This document shows, one piece after another, positions 25,796-34,909 of a stretch of DNA of 64,000 nt (position 1 is the first letter of the stretch; each line of letters begins with the position of its first letter). This DNA is from Streptomyces liliiviolaceus (GTDB lineage: Bacteria; Actinomycetota; Actinomycetes; Streptomycetales; Streptomycetaceae): NCBI RefSeq assembly GCF_018070025.1, contig NZ_JAGPYQ010000001.1:1488001-1552000 (forward strand). The letters are read 5' to 3'. A model generated the notes under the pieces. That model was not told the origin of the DNA. It ran no database searches and saw only the letters and a list, made by a program, of their open reading frames with translations. The translations under genes were made by a program, and so were the position numbers.

Positions 25796-25830
25796 AGTGG
25801 GCCCGGGACGAAGGACGTCCCGGGCCCACT
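25796..25830 (+). terminator. Intrinsic terminator after intradiol dioxygenase
   Basis: 15-bp stem AGTGGGCCCGGGACG / CGTCCCGGGCCCACT with a 5-nt loop (AAGGA), 65 nt after the dioxygenase stop. Confidence 0.85.
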
Positions 25831-25890
25831 GGGGTGATCAGGGTGGTCGGGGCGATCAGGGTGGTCGAGGTGGTTGCGGTGATCAGGTGA
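25831..25890. repeat. Short tandem repeat GATCAGGGTGGTCG
   Basis: Two near-perfect and one or two degenerate copies of a ~18-bp unit (GATCAGGGTGGTCGGGGC, GATCAGGGTGGTCGAGGT, GATCAGGTGAC) directly after the terminator. No coding role seen. Confidence 0.6.
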
Positions 25891-26019
25891 CCCACAGGGT
25901 GTTCGTCGGGTGGGCACAGCGACGGGGCGTCTGATGGCAGGTGCGAGGGTGGGAACACCCCGCAGGCCCGCAGGCCCGCGGGACACCGGCGGCGCCGGAC
26001 GAGATCACCGGAGGAGAAC

Positions 26020-26478
26020 ATGGGATTCGCCGTGCTGCTCGCACTGTTGCTGATCGCCGGAGCGGTGGTCGCGAGGAGCCGCTGGGGCTGGACGCGCGAC
26101 CGGCCCGGCCCGTCTGGCCAGTCCGGCCCGTCCGGGCTGTCAGGCATGTCCGACCTGGACGCGGAGGCCGACGCCAACCGCTGGGTGGTCCGGCTGGGGG
26201 CAGGCCTGTCGGCCCTTGAGGTACGCGCATGGACAGGAGCGAGGGTGGACGGGACGGCGACGCAGGCCCTCACGGACGCCTCGGAACGCCTACGCACGGC
26301 CCGGGCGGAACTGGCCACCGCCCGTACGGCGGCCGAGTACGCCCTGGTGAAAAGGACGGCGGCCGAGGGAATCGACCATGTCCGCAGGGCCCGTACTTCC
26401 CTCGGCCTGGACCAGGCCGACGCGGAGGCGCGGCGGAGCGAGGACGGGCGGGCCTGGCGGAGTGCTCAGGTGTCGTAG
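26020..26478 (+). CDS. Small membrane-anchored hypothetical protein
   Basis: 152 residues, ATG at 26020 with GGAGGAG at good spacing. One N-terminal transmembrane segment (FAVLLALLLIAGAVVA), a Pro/Ser/Gly linker (PGPSGQSGPSGLSG), then a helical soluble part (DASERLRTARAELATARTA, EYALVKRTAAEGIDHVRRAR) likely forming a coiled coil. No recognised domain. The tail of positively charged and helical residues suggests a cytosolic C-terminus. It is convergent with the next gene and overlaps it by 13 nt. Confidence 0.65.
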   Translation: MGFAVLLALLLIAGAVVARSRWGWTRDRPGPSGQSGPSGLSGMSDLDAEADANRWVVRLGAGLSALEVRAWTGARVDGTATQALTDASERLRTARAELATARTAAEYALVKRTAAEGIDHVRRARTSLGLDQADAEARRSEDGRAWRSAQVS

Positions 26479-26942
26479 GTGCCGTCCCAGGGCGGGTCGA
26501 AGCCGAGGCGGTCCGGGTAGAGCTCGGCCCAGGGTTCGCCCTCGTCCTCGCCGGTCAGCAGGCCGAACAGCACGCCGTCGCGGGTGAGCCGGAAGGGCTG
26601 GACCGCGATGTCCGTGTAACGGCGCCGAGGGAGGCTCCGGAGCAGCTTCGCGAGATGGGCCTGCGCCTGGGCGAGGACCGAGTCGGGCCCCTGCGGGTTG
26701 CGCTGCTGCTCGGCCCAGCTGCCGGCGCACCAGATCTCCGAGTCGCGGTGACGGCCCTCTGAATCGAAGGTGTGGAGCACGGTGAAGAGCCGTTTGTGTT
26801 CTTCCCAGCCGTCGTCGGGGCGGTAATCCTCGGGGAAGGCGTAGGTGACCGACCCCAGGAATTGCCCCTCCGCGTAGTGACCGATGGCATCGGTGCGGTG
26901 GCGCGGCTCGTACGCGATCGGGATGAGCTGGGGGACTGCCAT
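26466..26942 (-). CDS. Conserved hypothetical protein
   Basis: 158 residues from the ATG at 26942. No signal or membrane segment. Conserved-looking blocks include IPIAYEPRHRTDAIG, QFLGSVTYAFPEDY and PDRLGFDPPWDGTYDT at the C-terminus. The compact alpha/beta pattern with many aromatic residues suggests a soluble enzyme-like or binding fold, but I cannot assign a family. Its 3' end overlaps the convergent gene at 26020 by 13 nt. Confidence 0.65.
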   Translation of the reverse strand: MAVPQLIPIAYEPRHRTDAIGHYAEGQFLGSVTYAFPEDYRPDDGWEEHKRLFTVLHTFDSEGRHRDSEIWCAGSWAEQQRNPQGPDSVLAQAQAHLAKLLRSLPRRRYTDIAVQPFRLTRDGVLFGLLTGEDEGEPWAELYPDRLGFDPPWDGTYDT

Positions 26943-27070
26943 GACGAAACCATACGGATGAATCGTGCACATGCCAGGAGCGGGGTCCCGTAACGGGGGC
27001 GCATTCAGCTGGGCGTTATGGCTTCGTTATCCGCTGAGCCAGAACCCAACACCCCGCGTATTCACTCTTG

Positions 27071-27994
27071 ATGCTCATGACCAAGATCAACCGCCGCGCG
27101 ACCAAGCCGTCCTCGACAGCGAGATCCCGCCGCCGTCGCAGAGGCTCCGCGGGCGGGGGTGGCGGTAGCGGCAGGGGAAAGGGGCCCCTGTTGTGGGGCG
27201 TGGCGGCGCTGGCGGTGTTATCGGCGGCGGCGCTGACGGTGGGTGGGGGGACACCGGCGGAGTCCAGTTCAAGCAGCTCCGACAGCGAACCGCAGGCAGC
27301 GGCCGAGGAGTCGAACCGGCCCTCATCCCCGCCCTCGCCGGAGAGCAAGCCCAGTGCGAGCCCGGAAAACGAGGAGTCCCCGGACTCGATCTCTTCTCCC
27401 TCGTCTCCCTCGTCCTCCCCCTCCATCCCCTCCTCGGGGCCAGGGACGTTCACCACGGCCGGCGGTGGGAGCGGAACCGTGGGGAAGGGCGCCCGCACGC
27501 TGCGCTACAAGGTCGTCGTGGAGAAGGGCCTCGCGCAGTCGGCGGCGGACGTGGCAGGCCAGGTGGAGGACGTACTGGCGGACAGGCGAGGCTGGACGGC
27601 CGACGGCAGGTCGGGCTTCAAACGGGTCTCGACAGGTTCGGCCGACTTCGTCGTACGCCTGGCCACACCGGGAACGGTGGACGAGATCTGCGGCCGCTAC
27701 GGCCTGAACACGCGCGGCGAGGTCAACTGCAGCGTGGGCAAGGACGTGGTGGTCAACCTCAAGCGCTGGCTGCTGGCGACCCCGGTCTACGCCGACGACG
27801 TGGACGCGTACCGCGCCCTCATCATCAACCACGAGGTGGGCCACTTCCTCGGCCACGGCCACGTGACATGCCCCGGCCCGGGCAAACCGGCCCCGGCGAT
27901 GATGCAACAGATCAAGGGGATGCGGGGCTGCACGCCGAATGTCTGGCCGTACGACGAGAAGGGGCGGGCGGTTACGGGGCCGAGGGTGCCGTGA
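27071..27994 (+). CDS. DUF3152 domain-containing protein (zincin-like)
   Basis: About 307 residues. An Arg/Gly-rich cytosolic N-terminus precedes one transmembrane segment (LLWGVAALAVLSAAALTV), a long Ser/Pro/Glu linker (~60-140) and a C-terminal DUF3152 domain. This contains HEVGHFLGHGH, a zinc-metallopeptidase motif (HExGH...H), and paired Cys in VTCPGPG and RGCTPN. It is probably an extracytoplasmic, membrane-anchored protease-like protein. The start is uncertain among TTG 27068, ATG 27071 and ATG 27077; no clear ribosome site. Confidence 0.85.
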   Translation: MLMTKINRRATKPSSTARSRRRRRGSAGGGGGSGRGKGPLLWGVAALAVLSAAALTVGGGTPAESSSSSSDSEPQAAAEESNRPSSPPSPESKPSASPENEESPDSISSPSSPSSSPSIPSSGPGTFTTAGGGSGTVGKGARTLRYKVVVEKGLAQSAADVAGQVEDVLADRRGWTADGRSGFKRVSTGSADFVVRLATPGTVDEICGRYGLNTRGEVNCSVGKDVVVNLKRWLLATPVYADDVDAYRALIINHEVGHFLGHGHVTCPGPGKPAPAMMQQIKGMRGCTPNVWPYDEKGRAVTGPRVP

Positions 27995-28060
27995 GCGAGG
28001 CCTTCGGCGTGACCTGCCCCCGCCTGGCCAGGGCGGAGGCTTTCCCGAGTCATGACGTGA

Positions 28061-29005
28061 CTAGTCGTCGGTGAAGATCGCGTCGGCGGAGGGGGCTACG
28101 GCGGCGCGTCGCAGCCAGTGGCGCAGGATTTCGAGGTCAACGCAGTTGGTGATGCGCTCCCGGACGGCTTCGGGGACGTCGATGCCGCGCACCTCGAAGA
28201 TGTCCAAGATGCCCTCGGCCCGGCTCTGTGCTTGCCCTTCCTCCCGCCCTTCCTCCCGCCCTTCCTCCCGCCCTTCTTGTCGGCCTTCCTGTCGGCCTTG
28301 GTCTCGGGCCTCCTCGCGGACTTCTTCGAAGATGGGTGACTTGTAGAAAGAAAGGTCCACGGCCACGAGTGTCCTCCAAAGTGCTGCGGCGGGCAGCTTG
28401 CCCAGGCCGCGTGAGATGAATTCGATGACTGGGTTCTTGACCGCGTCCGGTTCGTCCCGCAGAACGGTCGTCACCGCTTTGAGTATCGTCCCGATCTCAG
28501 GGCCCTTGCCGTGAGTGATCGCGGACAGTGTCGCGAGCGCGAGATCCTTGCGTACCTCCGCCGGACTCGTGATCACCGGCATGTTGTGCGGCCCCGCGAC
28601 CAGCGGGCGCAGGGTGAGCAACGGCCATTGGGGCGGACCGAACTGGACCGGCTGTTCAGCCCACTTGGCTGTCGCGTGGTCCTGGCAGACGACCAGCAGC
28701 ATCGGCTGCAGCCGGTACTTCGTGAGCAGGTACGAGGCGTAGTACGCCCAGCTCGCCGGCTTGTCCGGGTCTTTCTTGCCCTGTGCCTCGATGGCGACCA
28801 GGAGCGGTTCGTCGTCCTCGGTCTCCAGCCGCAGCAACGTGTCGACGCGGCGTTCAAGTGGGCTGGCCTCGGTGAGGTCGGTCGGCATGAGAGTGACCGA
28901 GGTGGGCGGGGCGAAGTCGACGCCGAGCACCTTGGAGACCCCGGAGAAGAGGTCCGGGTGGTCCTGAAAGATGCGGTGCATCGCCTCGTGCGGCGCGCTG
29001 ACCAT
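28061..29005 (-). CDS. Rpn-like PD-(D/E)XK nuclease/transposase-related family protein
   Basis: 314 residues from the ATG at 29005 (AGGAA upstream). The region RVDTLLRL...LLVAIEAQGKKDP carries the Asp and Glu-x-Gln of the PD-(D/E)XK core, and ASWAYYASYLLTKYRLQPMLLVV continues the fold. The C-terminus has a Gly/Glu/Arg repeat (EGREEGREEGREEGQ) and a helix with VRGIDVPEAVRERI. This is a common Streptomyces family of unknown role, related to Rpn recombination-promoting nucleases. The repeat shows as CTTCCTCCCGCC units at 28237-28272. A C-terminal paralogue lies at 30924. Confidence 0.7.
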   Translation of the reverse strand: MVSAPHEAMHRIFQDHPDLFSGVSKVLGVDFAPPTSVTLMPTDLTEASPLERRVDTLLRLETEDDEPLLVAIEAQGKKDPDKPASWAYYASYLLTKYRLQPMLLVVCQDHATAKWAEQPVQFGPPQWPLLTLRPLVAGPHNMPVITSPAEVRKDLALATLSAITHGKGPEIGTILKAVTTVLRDEPDAVKNPVIEFISRGLGKLPAAALWRTLVAVDLSFYKSPIFEEVREEARDQGRQEGRQEGREEGREEGREEGQAQSRAEGILDIFEVRGIDVPEAVRERITNCVDLEILRHWLRRAAVAPSADAIFTDD

Positions 29006-29200
29006 GAGGGTTCCTGGCGGTGTGAGATATGCCGGTGGCGCATGCCAGCAGCAGGTTGCAGTGGGAGCGTAAGGCCCCAAAGCAACCTGATAACTACATA
29101 GTTGGAAATATTCACCCGCCCGAGTGAGCGCCCGCCATCAGCGGCGATGAAGCCTTTTACGACGACGGAGGCCACTGGATAGCGACCTCATGAGCCGCCT

Positions 29201-29398
29201 CTACGCGCTGCCGAGGGCGCCGGAACGTATGCCGTGGAGGAGACGGGCTAGGGAGGTGTGAGTGGTGACGAGTTCTGTGGAGGGGTCGTCGCTCTCGCGA
29301 AGGTGGATGGCGTGCTGGGCGGCGGATAGCTCGACGCAGTTGTTGCCGTCGGCGCCGCCGGAGAAGGACGACTTCTGCCAGTTCTTGGGGGTGGGCAT
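29201..29398 (-). CDS. DUF397 domain-containing protein
   Basis: 65 residues: KNWQKSSFSGGADGNNCVEL and IHLRESDDP. It lies just downstream of the HTH regulator at 29407, in the usual order. I use the ATG at 29398, which has GAGG 6 nt upstream. A GTG at 29410 overlaps the HTH stop (GTGA) and would add four residues with coupled translation. It probably acts with that regulator. Confidence 0.88.
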   Translation of the reverse strand: MPTPKNWQKSSFSGGADGNNCVELSAAQHAIHLRESDDPSTELVTTHTSLARLLHGIRSGALGSA

Positions 29399-29406
29399 GG
29401 TGCGCC

Positions 29407-30258
29407 TCACAGTTCCTTGGCCAGCCGGTGGATGAAGTCACGCGACTTTTTGGGGTCGAGTGACACGGTCTTCACCTTACGAAAGAGGGTTCGCAGCGCT
29501 GCGAGTTGTGCCTCTGAATCAATGGAGGCGGTTCCGTGGGCGGTATCGCGAAGCGCTGTGTCCAGTTTGGGTACCACACCACCCGCGTACGCCATCGCGC
29601 TCCACGCTCCGCCGAAGTCGTCCAGGTCGAAAGGGATCACGCGCGTAGTGATGTGATCGGCTTCGGAGTGCTCCAGGATGTGAGTCAGCTGAGCTTGCGT
29701 GGCGCTCCGGTTGCCGACTCGGATGCGAAGAGCCGACTCGTGGATTAGCGCTTCGTACGGAATGGGCGCTGGACCGGTGATGACCACTTTGCGCTCCATG
29801 CGGTGACCCACTCGCAATTCCAGTTCCGTATAAGGGAGTTCGGGGACGCGGTACGAGAAGAGTCCGCGAGCGTAGTTCTCCGTCTGGAAGAGGCCGGGGA
29901 CGTGGAGGAACTCGACATCGAACCGGTGCGAGGCGTGGTGCTCCAACTCGGCGATGTCCAGAAACGAGATCGGCAGCAGGCCTTGGTACTTCTCCCACCA
30001 GCCGCGAGTTCGGTCAGTCGCCATCGATACCAGTGCATCGATCAGTTGGCTGTCTGAACAGGAGTAGGCGGCGGCGAGTCGGCGGACGGTGTTCTCGCTC
30101 ATGCCGACGACCCCGGACTCGATCTGACTCAGCCGCGCCGAGTCCGTTCCCAGCGCCGCGGCAGCCTCGCGCCCCTTGAGGCCGGCCGCCTCGCGCAGCC
30201 TCTGCAGCTCGGTACCGAGGCGCATCTGGCGTGCGGTGGGCTGCCGTCTCCGAGCCAT
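29407..30258 (-). CDS. Helix-turn-helix regulator with DUF5753 domain (Scr1-like)
   Basis: 283 residues. An N-terminal XRE-type HTH (LQRLREAAGLKGREAAAALG, SARLSQIESG) is followed by the DUF5753 domain (ELEHHASHRFDVEFLHVPGLFQTENYAR, in pieces) and the ending SRDFIHRLAKEL. ATG at 30258 with GAGGAG 6 nt upstream; a longer frame to 30327 is not supported. Scr1-like regulators pair with DUF397 proteins to control development and antibiotics. An 18-bp perfect palindrome at 30328-30345 lies just upstream and is a likely operator. Confidence 0.9.
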   Translation of the reverse strand: MARRRQPTARQMRLGTELQRLREAAGLKGREAAAALGTDSARLSQIESGVVGMSENTVRRLAAAYSCSDSQLIDALVSMATDRTRGWWEKYQGLLPISFLDIAELEHHASHRFDVEFLHVPGLFQTENYARGLFSYRVPELPYTELELRVGHRMERKVVITGPAPIPYEALIHESALRIRVGNRSATQAQLTHILEHSEADHITTRVIPFDLDDFGGAWSAMAYAGGVVPKLDTALRDTAHGTASIDSEAQLAALRTLFRKVKTVSLDPKKSRDFIHRLAKEL

Positions 30259-30327
30259 GGGTTCTCCTCGTCGCAGCGGCGGTGCAGGTTGCCTCGTTCG
30301 GGGGCAGATTATGACAGCCGGTTGCAT

Positions 30328-30345
30328 GAGACCAACTTTGGTCTC
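30328..30345. promoter_or_regulatory. 18-bp palindrome in divergent promoter (probable HTH operator)
   Basis: GAGACCAACTTTGGTCTC, 8-bp arms with a 2-bp centre. On the + strand it fills exactly the 18-nt spacer between TTGCAT (30322-30327) and TACCGT (30346-30351). On the - strand it overlaps a possible -35 (TTGGTC) upstream of CATAAT. Binding would block both directions. Confidence 0.6.
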
Positions 30346-30480
30346 TACCGTCAGTCACGCTACGCACACGCTGCGAATTCCCGGGGACTCCGGAAGCGCA
30401 CCACTCCGTCCTGCCATGACGGCTGCGGCATGCCACTACTCCCCACTCTCACCTTCCCATTCATGGAACGGAGTTCCCGC

Positions 30481-30909
30481 ATGCCGCAAAACGTCAACGA
30501 ACCCGAACCCTGGGAGTACACGCTCAGCATCCCCGCCGACCCCCGCGCGGTGACGGTCTGCCGTCGTACCTTCCGCCTCATCCTCACGATCCACGGCCTG
30601 ATCCGCCTCACCGACACCGCCGAGCTACTGGTCACGGAGCTGATCTCCAACGCGGTCTGCCACGCGAAGGGCCCCGCCGCCCTACGCCTGCGCTGGCGGG
30701 ACGGGGTCCTGCGGATCGGCGCGTGGGACGGCGACCCCGACCCTCCGCAACCGGCGGCGGCGTTCGCGAACCCGGCGGACATGGCGGAGTCGGAATCGGG
30801 CCGAGGCCTCGCCCTCGTCCAGGCATGCGCGGACGTCTGGGGCTGGTACCCACTGCCGAGAGACGGCAGTGGGGGCAAGTACGTGTGGTGTGACTTGAGT
30901 GCCGCTTAG
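30481..30909 (+). CDS. ATP-binding protein (RsbW-like HATPase)
   Basis: 142 residues with N-box ELISNAVCHAKG, G1 region GAWDGDPDPP and G2 region SESGRGLALVQACAD. Same length and order as the copy at 5305. I start at ATG 30481 with GGAG 7 nt upstream; ATG 30463 is an alternative. It is divergent from the HTH/DUF397 pair, the standard Streptomyces cassette layout, and is likely controlled by the palindrome at 30328. Confidence 0.87.
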   Translation: MPQNVNEPEPWEYTLSIPADPRAVTVCRRTFRLILTIHGLIRLTDTAELLVTELISNAVCHAKGPAALRLRWRDGVLRIGAWDGDPDPPQPAAAFANPADMAESESGRGLALVQACADVWGWYPLPRDGSGGKYVWCDLSAA

Positions 30910-30923
30910 AAGGAGAAGAGTCG

Positions 30924-31325
30924 ATGGCGAGTTCGGTGGCCGGTTCTCCGGCCCGCAGAGCCCATCCGGATGGGTCCGCCCGTCTGGAACTCGCTCACCG
31001 TAAGACCGCTGGTCCTCGGTCCGGATTCACCGAGTCATGCCTGGTCGACCCCCAGGCGAAGCAGATCTGGAGGGACCTGATGACGGCGATCAACTACCTC
31101 TTCCGGCACGAAGTCGCCGAGAAGGTACGGGAAGAAGGGCGCGAAGAGGGGCGTATCGCGGATCGTGCCGAGATGACGCTGAACATCCTTCAGTGGCGCG
31201 GCATCGAGGTCCCGGACTCGGTACGCGAGCGCGTGCGCACCTGCACCGATCTCGACGAGCTCGAACTCCGGGCGCAGCGGGCCGTTCATGCGACGGATGC
31301 GGCGCAGCTCTTCGGCGAAGAGTAG
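30924..31325 (+). CDS. Truncated Rpn-like family paralogue (C-terminal part)
   Basis: 133 residues, ATG at 30924 with AAGGAG at good spacing, 15 nt after the ATPase stop. Residues ~40-133 (VDPQAKQIWRDLM, EKVREEGREEGRIADRAE, LQWRGIEVPDSVRERVRTC, LDELELRAQRAVHA) match the C-terminal third of the protein at 28061. The PD-(D/E)XK catalytic core is absent, and the first ~40 residues are unrelated Ala/Arg/Ser-rich sequence. It is probably a remnant that acquired the ATPase's translation signals, or a small regulatory fragment. Confidence 0.6.
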   Translation: MASSVAGSPARRAHPDGSARLELAHRKTAGPRSGFTESCLVDPQAKQIWRDLMTAINYLFRHEVAEKVREEGREEGRIADRAEMTLNILQWRGIEVPDSVRERVRTCTDLDELELRAQRAVHATDAAQLFGEE

Positions 31326-31336
31326 AGGAGTAGGGC

Positions 31337-31364
31337 CCGGGCACCGTCGTTGTGCGGTGTCCGG
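31337..31364. terminator. Terminator between convergent 30924 gene and metG
   Basis: 10-bp stem CCGGGCACCG / CGGTGTCCGG (one G-U) with an 8-nt loop. Confidence 0.65.
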
Positions 31365-31397
31365 ACCACCCCGGCCGTCGGAGGGGGAGCGGAGGCG

Positions 31398-33122
31398 TTA
31401 CTCCGGGGCTCCGCCGAAGCGCTCCTTGTACGTTTCCAGGTCCTCGTCCGTGATCTTGGCGAAGAGGACCGGGGGGACCGTGAAGGGGGTGCCCGCGGGG
31501 AGGGAGTCGAGGGACTTCGCTTCCTCCTGGGTTACCCACGTCGCCGTGTCGTTCGGCAGGGCGAAGGCTGCTCGCATCGCCGCCGACGAGGACGGGATGA
31601 ACGGCTCCGAGACCACCGCGTACAGGTGGATCAGGTTCATCGCCGTGCGCAGCGTCAGCGCCGCGCCCTCCGGGTTCGTCTTGATCTCCAGCCAGGGGGC
31701 CTTCTCCTCCAGGTAGGAGTTGCCCGCCGACCACAGGGCGCGCAGGGCAGCCGCCGCCTTGCGGAACTGGAGCGCCTCCATCTGGGTCTCGTAGTCGGAG
31801 AGGAGCGCCGCGATCTCCTCGCCGAGCTTCGCCTCCGGGGCGCCCGCCTCCGCGCCCGCGGGGACCTCGTCGCCGAAGCGCTTGCGCGAGAAGGACAGGA
31901 CGCGGTTGACGAAGTTGCCGAGGGTGTCGGCCAGGTCCTTGTTCACCGTCGCCGTGAAGTGCTCCCACGTGAACGACGAGTCGTCCGACTCGGGGGCGTT
32001 CGCGATGAGGAAGTAGCGCCAGTAGTCCGCGGGCAGGATGTCGAGCGCCTGGTCGGTGAAGACGCCCCGCTTCTGCGAGGTGGAGAACTTGCCGCCGTAG
32101 TACGTCAGCCAGTTGAAGGCCTTCAGCTGGTCGACCTTCTTCCACGGCTCCCGTACGCCCATCTCCGTCGCGGGGAACATCACGCTGTGGAAGGGGACGT
32201 TGTCCTTCGCCATGAACTCCGTGTACCGCACGTCCGACGCGCCCGCCGGCTCGTACCACCACGACTTCCAGTCCCGGTTCTCCTCCGGGGCCGCGTCCGC
32301 CCACTCCTTCGTCGACCCGATGTACTCGATCGGCGCGTCGAACCAGACGTAGAACACCTTGCCGTCGGCGGCCAGCGCCGGCCATGTGTCGGCCGGGACG
32401 GGTACGCCCCAGTCCAGGTCACGGGTGATCGCGCGGTCGTGCAGGCCCTCGGTCAGCCACTTGCGGGCGATGGAGGACGCGAGCTGCGGCCACTCGTCCG
32501 CGACCTCGTCGATCCACGCCTCCACCTCGCCCTGCAGCTTCGACTGGAGGAGGAAGAGGTGCGATGTCTCGCGGACCTCCAGCTCCGTCGAGCCCGAGAT
32601 CGCCGAGCGCGGGTTGATCAGGTCGGTCGGGTCCAGGACGCGCGTGCAGTTCTCGCACTGGTCGCCGCGCGCCTTGTCGTAACCGCAGTGCGGGCACGTG
32701 CCCTCGACGTAACGGTCCGGCAGGAAGCGGCCGTCGGCCGGCGAGTACACCTGCCGGATCGCGCGCTCCTCGATGAAGCCGTTCTCGTTCAGGCGGCGGG
32801 CGAAGTGCTGCGTCAGCTCCGCGTTCTGCGGGGACGAGCTGCGGCCGAAGTGGTCGAAGGCGAGCGCGAAACCGTCGTAGATCGCCTTCTGCGCGTCGTG
32901 CGCTCCGGCGCAGAATTCGGCGACCGGCAGGCCCTGCTCCTTCGCCGCCAGTTCGGCGGGGGTGCCGTGCTCGTCCGTCGCGCAGATGTAGAGGACGTCG
33001 TGACCGCGCTGGCGGAGGTACCTGGCGTACACGTCCGCCGGGAGCATGGACCCCACCATGTTGCCCAGGTGCTTGATCCCGTTGATGTACGGAAGGGCGC
33101 TGGTGATGAGGTGTCGAGCCAT
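31398..33122 (-). CDS. metG: Methionine--tRNA ligase
   Basis: 574 residues. The class I signature appears as [11 protein letters not shown] (HIGH variant HLGN). Zinc ligands lie in [17 protein letters not shown]. The KMSKS-type loop reads KFSTSQKRG, and the anticodon-binding helical domain follows ([23 protein letters not shown], in pieces). It charges initiator and elongator tRNA-Met in the cytosol. The ATG at 33122 starts [12 protein letters not shown], the standard N-terminus; the extension to 33218 is not coding-like. No C-terminal tRNA-binding domain is attached. Confidence 0.96.
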   Translation of the reverse strand: MARHLITSALPYINGIKHLGNMVGSMLPADVYARYLRQRGHDVLYICATDEHGTPAELAAKEQGLPVAEFCAGAHDAQKAIYDGFALAFDHFGRSSSPQNAELTQHFARRLNENGFIEERAIRQVYSPADGRFLPDRYVEGTCPHCGYDKARGDQCENCTRVLDPTDLINPRSAISGSTELEVRETSHLFLLQSKLQGEVEAWIDEVADEWPQLASSIARKWLTEGLHDRAITRDLDWGVPVPADTWPALAADGKVFYVWFDAPIEYIGSTKEWADAAPEENRDWKSWWYEPAGASDVRYTEFMAKDNVPFHSVMFPATEMGVREPWKKVDQLKAFNWLTYYGGKFSTSQKRGVFTDQALDILPADYWRYFLIANAPESDDSSFTWEHFTATVNKDLADTLGNFVNRVLSFSRKRFGDEVPAGAEAGAPEAKLGEEIAALLSDYETQMEALQFRKAAAALRALWSAGNSYLEEKAPWLEIKTNPEGAALTLRTAMNLIHLYAVVSEPFIPSSSAAMRAAFALPNDTATWVTQEEAKSLDSLPAGTPFTVPPVLFAKITDEDLETYKERFGGAPE

Positions 33123-33222
33123 TGCGGGCTGCTCCCGAGTCGCTACGTGGGGTGACGGCCGGTCGGGTGCTGCTTCGACTTTCGGCCGTCTTACGAACCT
33201 TGAAATCGTAGCCGACATGGGT

Positions 33223-33265
33223 GGGCCGCCCGCTCCTCGTTTTATGAGACGAGAAGGGGCGGCCC
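33223..33265. terminator. Terminator downstream of VWA gene
   Basis: Imperfect ~17-bp stem (GGGCCGCCCGCTCCTCGT with ACGAGAAGGGGCGGCCC) around TTTTATGAG. It lies between the VWA stop and the metG promoter. Confidence 0.7.
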
Positions 33266-33286
33266 GGGTGAGGCTGTGGCGTGGGG

Positions 33287-34909
33287 TTACGGGCGCCAGT
33301 TCGCCAGTACGCCCTCGTAGATCTCCGCGTCCGTGAGTTCGCGGGGGGTCGGGCCCGCGTGGAAGAACGCGGTGTTGTCCGACTTCAGCTTGCGGAGGTA
33401 GTCGAAGGCCTTGTTGTCCTGCTCGCCGAACGCGACGAAGGAGAAGAAGAGGCCGGGGTGACTCTTCGCCGCCGACGTCAGGGCCTGGGTGGCCGGGGTC
33501 TTGGCGTCCGGGGCGCCGTCCGTCTGGAAGACGACCAGGCCGGGCTCCGCGGGGGCGCCCGCCTTCTCGTGCAGGGCGATCACTTCCTCCACGGCCGCGT
33601 GATAGCTCGTACGGCCCATGCGGCCGAGGCCCGCGTGGAGTTCGTCGATCTTGTTGTCGTGCTCGGCGAGGGTGAGTTCGCCGGTGCCGTCCAGCTCGGT
33701 GGAGAAGAAGACGACCTGGACGTTCGCCTCCGGCGTCAGGTGGGCCGCGAGGGCGAGGGTCTGCTCGCCGAGCGCCTGTGCGGAGCCGTCCTTGTAGTAC
33801 GGGCGCATCGACGCGGAGCGGTCGAGGACGAGGTAGACCTTGGCGCGGGCGTCGGTGAGGTTCTGGTTCGCCAGGGCGGTGGCGGCTGCTTTGTAGGCGC
33901 TGAGGAGGGCGGGGGCCTGGGCGGCGACCGCGTCCTCGCCCCCGGCGGGCTCGGCCGCGGCGGGTTCGGCCGCGGCGGGCTCGGCCGCGGTTTCGGGGGC
34001 CGAGGGCTTCTCGGCCTCTGCCGTGGCGACAGCGGCGGGCTCGGGTGCCGGTTCCGTCTTGGGTTCCGGCTTGGAGTCCGACTGGGGGTCCGGCTTCGAG
34101 TCCGACTTGGGCTCCTGCGCCGGCTCCGGGGTCACCTCGGCGACGGCCGCCTCGGCCTCCGCCTCTGCCTCGGAGGCCTCCTCGGCGGCTGCGGCCTCGG
34201 CCTTCGGTTCGACGGTCGGTTCGACGACCGGTTCGGTCTCGGGCTCGGTCTCGGTCTCGGGCTCCGGGACGAGCTGGATGACCAGCTCGGGTTCGGCCTC
34301 GGCCGCGGCGACGACGGCGGGCTCGGGCGCTACGACGGGCTCCGGCTCCGGCTCCACCACGGGCTCCGGCTCGGCCTTCGCGGCAGGCGCCGCCTCGGGC
34401 TCCGCCTCCACGACGGGCTCGGGCTCGGCCACCGGCTCGGGCTCAGCCTTCGCCTCGGCGGCAGGCTTCGCCTCGGCCACAGCCTCCGCGGCAGCCTCGA
34501 CATCGGCCTTGGCCGCCGCCTCAGCCTCGGCCTCAGCGTCGGCCTCGGCCTCAGCCCGCGCCGCAGGCGCCGTCGTCTGCTTCGGGACCGTCACGTTGTC
34601 GAACGCCGCCGAGACCAGGTCGTCCACCGAGGACGCCTTCGTCTCGGTCTTGCGCTCGGTCGTGCGCTCGGCCTGTCGCTCGGGCTTCGGCTCCGGCTCC
34701 GGCGCGGCCTCGGGCTCGCGCTCCGTGGCCGGTGCGGGGACAGCGACCTCAGGCTCGGCTGCCGCAGGCGTGGGCTCGGGAGCCGTCTCCTGCCGGGCGG
34801 CCGGCACGGTCGGCTCGGCGGCGGCAGATGCGGAAGGGACCGCGGCAGCGTCAGCGTCCCCCTTGCGTGACTTTCCGAACGCATTCCGCAGGCGGGTGAG
34901 AATGCCCAT
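33287..34909 (-). CDS. VWA domain protein with long Ala/Glu/Pro linker
   Basis: 540 residues from the ATG at 34909. A short basic N-terminus ([16 protein letters not shown]) is followed by ~300 residues of Ala/Glu/Pro-rich low complexity ([17 protein letters not shown] and similar). The C-terminal ~200 residues are a von Willebrand A domain with an intact MIDAS: DRSAS, Thr in GRTSYH, and Asp in QTDGAP. This VWA type resembles tellurium-resistance/TerF-like and cytosolic stress proteins. No signal peptide is seen. The linker could be extended or coiled-coil. Repeat-driven length variation between strains is expected. Confidence 0.85.
   Translation of the reverse strand: MGILTRLRNAFGKSRKGDADAAAVPSASAAAEPTVPAARQETAPEPTPAAAEPEVAVPAPATEREPEAAPEPEPKPERQAERTTERKTETKASSVDDLVSAAFDNVTVPKQTTAPAARAEAEADAEAEAEAAAKADVEAAAEAVAEAKPAAEAKAEPEPVAEPEPVVEAEPEAAPAAKAEPEPVVEPEPEPVVAPEPAVVAAAEAEPELVIQLVPEPETETEPETEPVVEPTVEPKAEAAAAEEASEAEAEAEAAVAEVTPEPAQEPKSDSKPDPQSDSKPEPKTEPAPEPAAVATAEAEKPSAPETAAEPAAAEPAAAEPAGGEDAVAAQAPALLSAYKAAATALANQNLTDARAKVYLVLDRSASMRPYYKDGSAQALGEQTLALAAHLTPEANVQVVFFSTELDGTGELTLAEHDNKIDELHAGLGRMGRTSYHAAVEEVIALHEKAGAPAEPGLVVFQTDGAPDAKTPATQALTSAAKSHPGLFFSFVAFGEQDNKAFDYLRKLKSDNTAFFHAGPTPRELTDAEIYEGVLANWRP

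Noticed and set aside
28222..28300. Collagen-like or satellite DNA at the 3' part of the Rpn-like gene
   Set aside because: The repeat is in frame and encodes the Glu/Gly/Arg helix common to this protein family.
31326..33286. Search for a T-box or riboswitch before metG and aspS
   Set aside because: The leaders are short and no conserved T-box or SAM-type elements were visible.
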